This document shows, in pieces, positions 45,148 to 53,241 of a stretch of DNA of 64,000 bases (the stretch's first letter is position 1; each line of letters begins with the position of its first letter). Under the pieces are notes generated by a model. The model had not been told where the DNA came from, did no database searches, and saw only the letters and a program-made list of their open reading frames with translations. A program made the position numbers and the translations under genes. The stretch lies in contig JAJDEO010000054.1 of assembly GCA_029259745.1 (NCBI GenBank), positions 1 through 64,000 on the forward strand, written 5' to 3'. The DNA is from Planctomycetota bacterium (GTDB lineage Bacteria; Planctomycetota; B15-G4).

Positions 45148-45411
45148 TCAGGCGCGGCGCGCCTTCAAGATCGCCTGGATGAGCTGTTCGGGCACGTCTT
45201 CGGCCGGCGCCTTGCCCGCGTCGTCGCACAAGACCTGCGTCGCCTTCACCGTCACGTCGTAGCTACGCAGGTAGGACACGCAGGGTGGGCACATCGAGAG
45301 GTGGCTCTCGAACGCCGTGCGCTGCGCGTCGGGCAGCTCGCCGTCGCGGTAGGCCAGGATGAAGTCGACGAACTCGCGACAGTTGATGGAGGTGTGGTCG
45401 TCGGAGGTCAT
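45148..45411 (-). CDS. Zinc-finger anti-sigma factor (ZAS type), 87 aa
   Basis: Short soluble protein with the anti-sigma zinc motif: C11, then H37, C41 and C44 in HLSMCPPC, the His-x3-Cys-x2-Cys element of RsrA/ChrR-type anti-sigma domains (zf-HC2). There is no membrane helix, so unlike many partners of ECF sigma factors it works in the cytoplasm, possibly sensing redox or metal through its zinc site. It starts within the stop of the sigma gene (ATGA overlap), which couples their translation and fits a 1:1 complex. Function by family; the signal is unknown. Confidence 0.85.
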   Translation of the reverse strand: MTSDDHTSINCREFVDFILAYRDGELPDAQRTAFESHLSMCPPCVSYLRSYDVTVKATQVLCDDAGKAPAEDVPEQLIQAILKARRA

Positions 45412-46031
45412 GCCGCAGGCTCGCGGAAGTGGGGATCGAGGAGTGTGCGCAGGGCCTGGCGGGCTCGATGCAGGCGCGTCTTGACGACGCTCTGGGTGAC
45501 ATCGAGCCGCTCGGCAGTCTCGGCCGTGTTCAGCTGTTCGATGTCACGCAATACGAGGACGGTTCGGTAATCCTCGGGAAGTCTTTGGATCGCTGCGCGG
45601 ACGAGTTCGCGTGACTCATTGCGGTTCACTTCCGCGAGGGCCGATTCGCCCCAGTCGTTGATCGGCTCGACATGGTGCGCCGCGTCGTCGTTCGCGAACT
45701 TCGGCAGCAGATCGTCGATCGCGACCTCCGGCTTGCGCCGGCGTGTGCGCAGCTTCATCAGAGCCGCGTTGACGACGATCCGATGCATCCAGGTCGACAG
45801 CTTCGAGCCACCCTTGAAGCGGTCGATCGACTTGAAGGCCTGGAGAAACGCGTCCTGCACGGCGTCCTGGGCATCGGCTTCGCGCGGGAGCAGGCGCCGC
45901 GCCACGGACAGCAGACGCGGCGTGAGGCCGCGGACGAGCTGCTCGAACGCCTCCTCGTCACCCGCCTGGAGTGCCGTGAGCAGCTCGGCTTCGTCGCGGT
46001 CGCGCGGCTTAGGCGCTGATCCGGGGGACAT
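45408..46031 (-). CDS. ECF RNA polymerase sigma factor, 207 aa
   Basis: Sigma-70 family, extracytoplasmic-function group. Region 2 contains LLSVARRLLPREADAQDAVQ then DAFLQAFKSIDRFKGGSKLS and TWMHRIVVNAALMKLRTRRR, and region 4 has LPEDYRTVLVLRDIEQLNTA then ETAERLDVTQSVVKTRLHRA. No region 3, as usual. The ATG at 46031 follows an AGGAG site; the longer open frame upstream lacks family sequence. Co-encoded with a zinc anti-sigma factor. It may transcribe its own operon; I could not identify a matching promoter. The membrane coiled-coil gene 68 bases upstream on the same strand may belong to the same unit. Confidence 0.92.
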   Translation of the reverse strand: MSPGSAPKPRDRDEAELLTALQAGDEEAFEQLVRGLTPRLLSVARRLLPREADAQDAVQDAFLQAFKSIDRFKGGSKLSTWMHRIVVNAALMKLRTRRRKPEVAIDDLLPKFANDDAAHHVEPINDWGESALAEVNRNESRELVRAAIQRLPEDYRTVLVLRDIEQLNTAETAERLDVTQSVVKTRLHRARQALRTLLDPHFREPAA

Positions 46032-46099
46032 CGGAAACTCCTGGAGGTTGGCGTCGCTGGGCGGCGGCTCGGTTCCGAGCGCGTCGAGAGCAGTCCGGG

Positions 46100-46828
46100 T
46101 CAGGGAGATCGTGGTCGGATCGAGAGCCCGCCCGACGAGCGCAGCTCGATGACATAGCGCCCATTCTCGCGTGTTTCGACATACGGCGCCTCGCCATGCA
46201 GCGCGCGCACGCCGAGCTCCGCCGCCGCCTCGGGATCGTTCGCGTAGTCCCAGAAGCGCCGCCACAGGTCGCGCAGCGCGGGGTCCTCGCCGTCTCCGTC
46301 ATCGGCATAGGGCGCCGGTTGGTCGCCGATGGGGTCGAGTTCCAAGCCCTCGCTCGGCGCCTGCGACTCCCCGAAGAGACGTCGGAAGAGCACCAACGAC
46401 GTGCCGCGCAGGGCGTCGCCGCCCTCGACGAACTCGTCCTCGAACTTGATCACGAGGCCGTCGACGTAGACGACACGCCCCTCGATCGTGGTCGCGCGCG
46501 GGCTACCGAGGCGCCGGCCGCCGTCACCGACCTCCTGGAACTCGATGTCGGTGAACACCTTCCCGTCGGCGTCTTTGTACTGACGCACGACATCGAGGTG
46601 CGCCACGCGGTGGTCGACTTTCAGCAGCTTCAGCGCCACTTCGAGGTCGGCGACGCGCTCCTGGCTGTCGGCGAGGTCGTTGGCGAGCACGGCGATCTTC
46701 GCGTCGCGCTCGATCAGCGCCCGCTTGTGGTCTTGCTTGGCCTCGTCGAAACGGTTGAAGCCGAGGTAGGCGAGCACGACGACAGCCCCGTAGACGAGCG
46801 TCCGCATCGCGATGTTGATGTTGCTCAT
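46100..46828 (-). CDS. Membrane-anchored coiled-coil protein of unknown function, 242 aa
   Basis: The ATG at 46828 follows a strong GAGGAGG site. One N-terminal membrane helix (~10-25, LVYGAVVVLAYLGF) leads into a coiled coil (~28-75, ERDAKIAVLANDLADSQERV). A compact domain follows with DVVRQYKDADGKVFTDIEFQ and TTIEGRVVYVDGLVIKFEDE, then an acidic stretch and a terminal helical and beta part (RDLWRRFWDYANDPEAAAEL). The order resembles envelope proteins of other planctomycetes, but I know no named family. The domain faces the periplasm if the helix is a signal anchor. It lies between the RRM gene and the sigma factor gene on one strand, so a role in the sigma pathway, for example as a sensor, is possible but unproven. 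Confidence 0.75.
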   Translation of the reverse strand: MSNINIAMRTLVYGAVVVLAYLGFNRFDEAKQDHKRALIERDAKIAVLANDLADSQERVADLEVALKLLKVDHRVAHLDVVRQYKDADGKVFTDIEFQEVGDGGRRLGSPRATTIEGRVVYVDGLVIKFEDEFVEGGDALRGTSLVLFRRLFGESQAPSEGLELDPIGDQPAPYADDGDGEDPALRDLWRRFWDYANDPEAAAELGVRALHGEAPYVETRENGRYVIELRSSGGLSIRPRSP

Positions 46829-46874
46829 CGTGCCTCCTCTACGCGTTGTCGGAGCGCCGGATCGGTCTGCCGAC

Positions 46875-47174
46875 TCAGACGAGTCCTTCACCACCACCGG
46901 CACCGTGCGGAACCCACTTGTGCGGGCCTTCGTGACGTCCGAGGTGCTCGACGACGCGCAGGTTGCGCCCGTTGAACTTCGCCCCGTTCAAGGCGGCGAT
47001 GGCCGCGTCGGCCGCGTCGGGCTCCATCGTGATCATCGCGAAGCCGCGTCCCAGCCCCGTGACGAGGTCGAGCACGGCGCGCGCTTCGTGCACCGTGCCG
47101 TAGGACGCGAAGACCTCCGCGAGTTCATCGTTCGACGTGCTGGGCGGGATGTTGCCGACGTAGATCGTCTTCAC
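46875..47174 (-). CDS. RRM RNA-binding protein, 99 aa
   Basis: A single RNA recognition motif. RNP-2 is IYVGNI at 4-9 and RNP-1 is GRGFAMIT at 42-49, with the helix ELAEVFASYGTVHEARAVLD between them and AIAALNGAKFNGRNLRV after. The short C-terminus is His/Gly-rich. Bacterial single-RRM proteins of this size are common in cyanobacteria and planctomycetes and are often cold-induced, binding mRNA. The start is a GTG at 47174 (VKTIYVG), with an AGAGGT site; the frame is open 27 codons further but not family-like. A 107-base gap precedes it. Confidence 0.9.
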   Translation of the reverse strand: MKTIYVGNIPPSTSNDELAEVFASYGTVHEARAVLDLVTGLGRGFAMITMEPDAADAAIAALNGAKFNGRNLRVVEHLGRHEGPHKWVPHGAGGGEGLV

Positions 47175-47281
47175 GGACGGGAAACCTCTGGACGGACAGG
47201 GTGGTGTGATCGGCCGGTTGACGACGTGTCGTCGACGGGCATTGCAGGGCCGCATCCTAGCGAATCACCATCGTGCGCCCA

Positions 47282-49618
47282 TCACCCATCGCCGGGCTCG
47301 TCCGCGGTCTCATCGAGATAGCCCATGGCGCGCAGGGCCTCGACGGCAGCGGCATCGAGCGTGGCTGCATCGCCTCCACCGGCGACGGGCGTGAGGGTCG
47401 CCTCGAGCTCCGCGAGACGCCGACGCAGGCGCTCGACGCGCTCGGGCTGGCGCGCCGCGAGATTGACCGTTCCGGTGGGATCGGCGTCTTCGTCGAAGAG
47501 CGTCACCCGCTTGCCGGGGCCGAGCATGAGGACGAAATCGCCGTCGCTGAGTCGGCGGAGATCGTCGAGTGACGCGAGCAGCGGCCGGTCCGGCGCCGCC
47601 GGCTCGAGCAGCGAGACACCGCTCATCTCGGCCGGGATCTCGGCCGCGGCGAGGTCGAGCAGCGTCGGAGTGATGTCGACGATCGTCGAGCGCCGGGCGC
47701 TGCGCGGGTCGCGCGGCGGCAGGCCCGCACGCGCCGGCCACTGCACGACGAGCGGGACGTCGATGAGCTCGGCGTGCAGCGAGTGTCCGTGGCCGAGCGC
47801 GCCGTGCTCGAAGAACTCCTCGCCGTGGTCGGACGTGATGAAGACGGCGACGTCGTCGAGGTCGATGACGTCGCCCATGGCCGTGAGCGTCTCGACGACG
47901 ATCTCGTCGATGCGCGCGGCGCCGGCGTCGTACATGCGCCGCACGTAGCCGATGTCGTCGTCACTGAGCGTCAGCCGCCCCTCCGTGAACGGAAAGATGA
48001 CGTCCGTGTAGTCGACGTCTTTTCCGGCGAGCTGACCGTCGTACGGGTTGGCGGGATTCTCGAAGCGCGGATCGTGCACATACGTGGCGTGGACGTAGTA
48101 CGTGTGCAGCAGCAGGAAGAACGGACGCTCGCTGCGACGTGTCGCGAGCCAGTCGACGGCCGCGCCCCACTCGGGTACGCGATCGTGGTCCGAACGTGCC
48201 ACGAAGACGTCGAAGCCGCGGTCGAGTCCGAAGGGTCGCGCCACGTAGCCGCCGCCGGTGTACGCGCGCGTCTCGTAGCCGACGTCGCGGAGCAGCTCCG
48301 CGATGTGCGGGAGCCCCGCGCCCATGGTTTCGTTGGCTTTGTCGACGGTGTGCTGCGCGGGGTCGAGCCCCGAGAGCATCGAGACGGTTGCGGGCAGCGT
48401 CCACGGCGCGGGCGAGCGCGTCGTGACGTAGCGCGTGGCGCGCCCCTCGGCCCACCGGTCGAGCGCGGGCGTCGTCCGCGGCTGCTGCTTGCCGTACGTG
48501 TCGTCGCGCAGCGTGTCCAGGACGATGAGGATGGCGCTCGGGCGGGCTGGCGCGGGCATCCCGCGTCCGACGCTGCGCAAACCCGAGAACGCCACGTAGT
48601 CGAACGCCACGTCGTCGGCCTCGCCCCCATCGGTGACGAGCCACAGCGTGCAGCGCGGATCGTCGAGCACCCCGCCGAGCGGCACCGTGACGTCGCGCCA
48701 GGCCTCGCCCGGCTGCACCGTGTCGCTCCAGAGCTCGACGCGCTCGAGCTGTCGTTCGACGACCAGGGACACGCGTGCCCCGTCCGAAACGGCCGGCTTC
48801 CGAACCGGCGAACCCGAGACCGACACGAAGCCGTAGTCGACCATCCCGACAGCGAAGGAGATCGCCTCGACGTCACGGACGTCGACGTCGAAGCCGAGCG
48901 CGCCGGGCGGCGGAAGGAGCAGGGCGTCGCGCGTGGTGCCTTGGAGGTCGATGCGACGGACGAGCACGTCGGCGTCGGGGAGCTCGTCGGGGTGCGTCAG
49001 GACACGCGGAAACGCGCTGTCGTCGAGGCGCTCCTCGTCGATCCCGCCCGACCACTCCCAGGCTCCGCGCGAGGCGCCGTCGTCCCCCGCGTAGCGCACC
49101 GTGAACGACGTCGGTGGCGCTTCCCCCAGCAACGCCAACCTGCCCGTCGCGGCCGTGAACCAGACGAGCACGCCGACCTTCGGGCCCACGAAGACGACGT
49201 CCGCCGAGTCGACCTCGGCCCACTCTTCACCGATGCGCAGCAGCTCGTCACCGTCGCACGTGACGGTGCACTCGCCGCGCGGCAGATCGAGTCGGATCGC
49301 GTCGCGCAGGTGCCAACGCCGAGCGTCGCTCGGCAACTCGGCCGAGCCGGGAAGACGGTTGAGAAACACCTCGATGTCGGGACGCTTGCCGAGCGTCCAG
49401 TCGGAGGCCTCGTACGTGACCTCGAGCGGACCCGACGAGGCCGACTCGATCTGCGGCGGCAGGCTGCTCGCGGGAAGCGACACGAGGCGCGCGTCGTCGA
49501 CCGCCTCGAGTAACGACATCCCGGGCCTGAACGCCACGTCGTCCGGCGAGACGGGCGCGGGTCCGCAGGCCGTGAGTGCCGCGAGAATCAGCCCGGAAAC
49601 GTAGCGCAGGGAAGCCAT
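47282..49618 (-). CDS. Sulfatase-like (alkaline phosphatase superfamily) lipoprotein, 778 aa
   Basis: Lipoprotein signal with lipobox LTAC (LILAALTACGP), so it is anchored to a membrane. Residues ~25-360 are a beta-rich region with no assigned family. From ~360 the sulfatase fold begins: ILIVLDTLRDDTYG (metal site), then SPAPWTLPATVSMLSGLDP, the strand PFFLLLHTYYVHATYVHDPR, ITSDHGEEFFEHGALGHGHS and VDITPTLLDL. The sulfatase nucleophile box C/S-x-P-x-R is absent; in its place is PWTLPA, in which Thr may be the nucleophile as in LtaS-like phosphotransferases. It might act as a phosphatase or phosphoglycerol transferase rather than a sulfatase. No sulfatase-maturating enzyme is nearby. Confidence 0.85.
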   Translation of the reverse strand: MASLRYVSGLILAALTACGPAPVSPDDVAFRPGMSLLEAVDDARLVSLPASSLPPQIESASSGPLEVTYEASDWTLGKRPDIEVFLNRLPGSAELPSDARRWHLRDAIRLDLPRGECTVTCDGDELLRIGEEWAEVDSADVVFVGPKVGVLVWFTAATGRLALLGEAPPTSFTVRYAGDDGASRGAWEWSGGIDEERLDDSAFPRVLTHPDELPDADVLVRRIDLQGTTRDALLLPPPGALGFDVDVRDVEAISFAVGMVDYGFVSVSGSPVRKPAVSDGARVSLVVERQLERVELWSDTVQPGEAWRDVTVPLGGVLDDPRCTLWLVTDGGEADDVAFDYVAFSGLRSVGRGMPAPARPSAILIVLDTLRDDTYGKQQPRTTPALDRWAEGRATRYVTTRSPAPWTLPATVSMLSGLDPAQHTVDKANETMGAGLPHIAELLRDVGYETRAYTGGGYVARPFGLDRGFDVFVARSDHDRVPEWGAAVDWLATRRSERPFFLLLHTYYVHATYVHDPRFENPANPYDGQLAGKDVDYTDVIFPFTEGRLTLSDDDIGYVRRMYDAGAARIDEIVVETLTAMGDVIDLDDVAVFITSDHGEEFFEHGALGHGHSLHAELIDVPLVVQWPARAGLPPRDPRSARRSTIVDITPTLLDLAAAEIPAEMSGVSLLEPAAPDRPLLASLDDLRRLSDGDFVLMLGPGKRVTLFDEDADPTGTVNLAARQPERVERLRRRLAELEATLTPVAGGGDAATLDAAAVEALRAMGYLDETADEPGDG

Positions 49619-49771
49619 GGTCGGGCGAGGTGTCTCGTGGTCGGAGGACGCGGTTGTCTGGCCCGCGGTGCGATCTTCACTCGTCGGACGTCGCACGTCC
49701 ACCGCCAGAGTCTCCCGCGTCGCGTGCGCGCGACCGTTACACTCGTCGACATCTCGTGGGAGTTGGCCGGC

Positions 49772-51070
49772 ATGCTGAATCGACGTACCGTCCTCGCAGC
49801 ACCCGCGGCCTTCGCGGCAGCTCACGCGCTGACGCCGAGCGCGCCGGTGGATGCCGAGCGCGTACGCGAGGCCCTGGCCGCGGTGGTGGCACGATCGCCC
49901 GACGACCTCGCTCGTGACAACGACTTCTGGGCATCGATCGCGCGCGCCTTCGACGTCGACCGCAGCCTCGTGAACTTCAACAACGGCGGCGTGAGCCCGA
50001 CGGTCGCCACGTCGCTGACGGCCATGAAGCGCCACCTCGACCACACCAACACGGCGCCCTCCAAGGTGCTCTGGACGACGCTCCGCCCCCAGCGCGAAGC
50101 GGTACGCCAGCAGCTCGCGCATGCACTCGGCACGAGCCCCGACGAAGTCGCGTTCACGCGCAACGCCTCCGAAAGCCTGCAAACCGTGCAGTTCGGTGTC
50201 GACCTCGCGCGCGGCGACGAGGTGCTGGCCAACGACCAAGACTACCCGCGCATGATCAACTCGTTCCGCCAGCGCGAGCGGCGCGAAGGCGTCGTGCTGA
50301 AGACGATCGCGATCCCGACGCCGTGCGAGGACGACGACGAGGTCGTGCGCCGCTACGAAGCCGCGATCACTCCGCGCACGAGGCTGATCCTCGTCTCGCA
50401 CGTCATCAACCTCACGGGCCAAGTGCTCCCCGTCACGAAGATCGCCGCGCTCGGTCGGCGGCGCGGCGTCCCCGTGCTCGTCGACGGAGCCCACGCCTTT
50501 GCCCACATCCCGACACCGATCGACGAGATCGGCGCCGACTTCTACGCGGCCAGTCTGCACAAGTGGCTCTTCGCGCCGATCGGCACGGGCTTCCTGCACG
50601 TGCGACGCGAACGCATCGCCGAGGTCTGGCCGATGATGGCCGCCCACGAGGGCATCGAGTCGGACATCCGCAAGTTCGAGCAGATCGGCACGCACCCGCT
50701 CGCGCCGCTGCTCGCGATCGCCGAGGCGCTGACGTTCCACGAGACGCTCGGCGCCGAACGCAAACTCGCGCGGCTCGTGCACCTGCGCGACAGCTGGGCG
50801 CGGCGGCTGCTGGAGAACGATCGGGTCCGCCTGCACACGAGCCTGAAGCCGGGATTTTCCGGCGGCATTGCGACGTTCGAGATCGAGGGGGTCGATACTC
50901 GGGATCTGTACGGGTGGCTCTGGAACGAGCGACGGATCCTCACCTCGCCCGTCGTGCGCGACGACTTCTCGGGCCTGCGCGTCAGCCCGAGTGTCTACAC
51001 GACGATGGGTGAGATCGAGCGCTTCTGCTCGTCCGTCGAGCACGTCCTCGAGCACGGTCTGCCCACGTGA
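49772..51070 (+). CDS. Class V aminotransferase with Arg-Arg signal, 432 aa
   Basis: PLP-dependent fold type I, class V (isopenicillin N epimerase/cysteine desulfurase-like). The PLP lysine is K264 in ASLHKWLFAPIGTGFL; VPVLVDGAHAFAHIP gives the Asp/His that clamp the cofactor ring and EVAFTRNASESLQTV the phosphate site. The N-terminus, NRRTVLAAPAAFAAAHALTP, looks like a Tat signal, so the folded, cofactor-loaded enzyme may be exported. It could be an epimerase, desulfurase or desulfhydrase; the substrate is unknown. The ATG at 49772 has GGGAG about 10 bases upstream. It overlaps the nucleotidyltransferase gene (GTGA) and is divergent from the sulfatase-like gene. Confidence 0.87.
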   Translation: MLNRRTVLAAPAAFAAAHALTPSAPVDAERVREALAAVVARSPDDLARDNDFWASIARAFDVDRSLVNFNNGGVSPTVATSLTAMKRHLDHTNTAPSKVLWTTLRPQREAVRQQLAHALGTSPDEVAFTRNASESLQTVQFGVDLARGDEVLANDQDYPRMINSFRQRERREGVVLKTIAIPTPCEDDDEVVRRYEAAITPRTRLILVSHVINLTGQVLPVTKIAALGRRRGVPVLVDGAHAFAHIPTPIDEIGADFYAASLHKWLFAPIGTGFLHVRRERIAEVWPMMAAHEGIESDIRKFEQIGTHPLAPLLAIAEALTFHETLGAERKLARLVHLRDSWARRLLENDRVRLHTSLKPGFSGGIATFEIEGVDTRDLYGWLWNERRILTSPVVRDDFSGLRVSPSVYTTMGEIERFCSSVEHVLEHGLPT

Positions 51071-51825
51071 CGCCGCGCGACGAACTCATCGAAGTGATCG
51101 CGCGGGCGCTGGGCGACGAGCACCGTGTGCGCGCGCTGTGGGAGGCCGGGTCGACGGCCTTCGGGCGCAACGACGAGCACTCCGATGTCGACCTGATCGC
51201 CGTGGTCGCGGACGGCACGACCGACGCCGCGCTCGCGCTGCTCGACGAGAACCTGCGCGCGTGGAGCGCCGTCGACGTCGTCTGGCACGTCCCGCGCCCG
51301 ACCTGGCACGGGCACGCGCAGGTGTTCTATCGCCTCGAGCGCGCCGGTCCGCTGTGTCTTGTCGACTTCGTGGCCGCCGAGTCCTCGTCGAGCAGCTCCA
51401 GCTGGTTCCTCGAGCCCGAGCGCCACGGCACACCGCGCGTCCTCTTCGACCACGACGACCTCGTCGCGCCAGCGCGCTTCGACGCCGACGCGTGGGCCGA
51501 TACGATCAAAGAGCGCCGCGAGCAGCTGCGCCTGCGCCACGGCCTCTTCACGCACTTCGTCGACAAGGAACTCGCTCGCGGCAACCTGCTCGGCGCCCGT
51601 GCCGCGTTTGACGACTTCGTCCTGCGGCCGCTGCATGAGCTGCTGCGCACCGTTCACTGCCCTGAACGCTACGACTACGCCTGGCGCTACTCGCACACCG
51701 ATCTGCCGCGCGAGATCGTGACGCGTCTCGAGTCGCTCGTGTTCGTCGGACACACCGACGACCTGCGCCGCAAGACGGTCGAGGCGCGCGCATGGATCGA
51801 CGAGCTGCTTCGGTCAGCGTCCTGA
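51067..51825 (+). CDS. MNT-type nucleotidyltransferase-domain protein, 252 aa
   Basis: An N-terminal nucleotidyltransferase fold with the active-site pattern G28-S29 ... D40-x-D42 (GSTAFGRNDEHSDVDL) and a likely third carboxylate in the strand VDVVWHV. A run of seven serines (105-115 region) and a C-terminal helical domain (~150-252) follow. It resembles minimal nucleotidyltransferases that adenylylate aminoglycosides or toxins, or DNA-polymerase-beta-like proteins of unknown role; no HEPN partner gene is present, so a toxin-antitoxin pair is unlikely. GTG start overlaps the stop of the aminotransferase gene, so the two are translated together. Confidence 0.8.
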   Translation: MTPRDELIEVIARALGDEHRVRALWEAGSTAFGRNDEHSDVDLIAVVADGTTDAALALLDENLRAWSAVDVVWHVPRPTWHGHAQVFYRLERAGPLCLVDFVAAESSSSSSSWFLEPERHGTPRVLFDHDDLVAPARFDADAWADTIKERREQLRLRHGLFTHFVDKELARGNLLGARAAFDDFVLRPLHELLRTVHCPERYDYAWRYSHTDLPREIVTRLESLVFVGHTDDLRRKTVEARAWIDELLRSAS

Positions 51826-51868
51826 CGGCCTATACTCCCCCGAGTCGCCACGCCCTCGAGACCGCTCG

Positions 51869-53026
51869 TTGCCCAAAGCCCTCGCACGCCTCCTGCTCCT
51901 CACCGCCGTGACGGCCGTGCTCATCGCGCTCGCCGAGCTGGCCGCGCGCGCGCTGACGCCGCCTCCCGCGCCCTTCCTCGAGCCGCGCACGATCTATCGC
52001 GCGCAGGGCAAGCGTGGCCCGGTCGGGAAGTGGTCGCTTGACGCCGTGATGCGCAAGAGCACCGACCCCTACCTGCGCGAGCTCCACGGCGAGTTCTTCC
52101 CAGATGTGAAGTTCCGCATCTGCTACGACGCCAGCACGGGCGATCGACGTCCGTACATGGACGAGAACGGCTGCGTGCTGGTCGAGATCAACGAGGATCG
52201 CCTGCGCGGTCCACGCGTTCCTCTCGACAAGCCAGCGAACACGTTTCGGGTCGCCGCGATCGGCGACTCGTTCACGTTCGGCGACGGCGTGCCGTGGGAC
52301 ATCACGTGGCCCGAAGGCGTGCGGCGACTGCTCGGCGAACGTCTCGCCGCCCAGCCCGTCACGAGCGCCGATGGCGAGACCTGGCAAGGCTGCGACACGG
52401 TCAACCTCGGCGTCCCCGGCTACGAGGTGCGCGACTGCGAGGTCTACATGCGGCACCGCGCGCTCGACTACGAGCCCGACACGATCGTCTACGCGCTGTT
52501 CCTCAACGACATCCTGCCCGAGAAGTCCGACACCTCGCAGGACATCGAACTCGCCGAGGCCTATCGCCTCGCCAACCTTCCGCCGACGTGGCTCGAAGAG
52601 CGCTCGTACCTCTGGCGCATGGCGACGAAGTCTCGTGCGCAGGATCAGCTCGCGAGCGTCCTCGCGCACCAGTACCACGACGCGATCGAGCCCGGCAGCA
52701 AAACGTGGAAGCACGTCCGGCAGTGCGTCGGGCGCATGAAGACCGGGGCCGACGCGCGCGACATCGACTACCGCATCGTCATCTTCCCTGCGCTCGTCGG
52801 CCTGCACGACGGCTACCCCTACGACGCCGTCCACGCTTCGCTCCACAGCCTCTTCGATATCTACGAGATCCCGTGGATCGACATGCTCGACCACTACCGC
52901 GGCTACCGAGCGAGCGACCTCTGGGTCCACAGCACCGACCACCACCCGAACGAGATCGCACTGGGCCTCGCGTCCGAGGCGATCGCCGAGTGGATCATCG
53001 ACGACGTGTTCGAAGGGGAAGAGTGA
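51869..53026 (+). CDS. SGNH/GDSL hydrolase-type membrane-anchored protein, 385 aa
   Basis: N-terminal signal anchor (~7-27, LLLLTAVTAVLIALAELAA), then an SGNH hydrolase domain: block I AAIGDSFTFGDGV with nucleophile S134, block II Gly in VNLGVPGYEVRD, block III Asn in LFLNDILP, and block V with D357 and H359 in STDHHPNEIAL. All four blocks are present, so an active esterase or deacetylase outside the membrane is likely, acting perhaps on polysaccharide or lipid. Such proteins are frequent near glycan-assembly genes, but none is adjacent. Start: TTG at 51869; no upstream ATG in frame. Confidence 0.85.
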   Translation: MPKALARLLLLTAVTAVLIALAELAARALTPPPAPFLEPRTIYRAQGKRGPVGKWSLDAVMRKSTDPYLRELHGEFFPDVKFRICYDASTGDRRPYMDENGCVLVEINEDRLRGPRVPLDKPANTFRVAAIGDSFTFGDGVPWDITWPEGVRRLLGERLAAQPVTSADGETWQGCDTVNLGVPGYEVRDCEVYMRHRALDYEPDTIVYALFLNDILPEKSDTSQDIELAEAYRLANLPPTWLEERSYLWRMATKSRAQDQLASVLAHQYHDAIEPGSKTWKHVRQCVGRMKTGADARDIDYRIVIFPALVGLHDGYPYDAVHASLHSLFDIYEIPWIDMLDHYRGYRASDLWVHSTDHHPNEIALGLASEAIAEWIIDDVFEGEE

Positions 53027-53241
53027 GTGCGCGGGCCTGGTGGACCCCGGCCTGCCCAGAGCGCCCCCGGCACCGCAGGCGTCTTCAGCCTCGGAGCCCG
53101 AGTCGCTTACCCTGAAAATTTGAACTCAGACTTCAATTCTTCACGGTGCGATCACTGTCGATGATCGACCGCCCGGGTGCCCTCACCGACCTCCGCCGAA
53201 CGGAGCGACGTCAACGCTGGCGGAGACGCGCCGCCCCCGCG

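Noticed and set aside
51067-51825. HEPN/MNT toxin-antitoxin pair
   Set aside because: The nucleotidyltransferase is larger than MNT antitoxins and is coupled to an aminotransferase, with no HEPN gene next to it.
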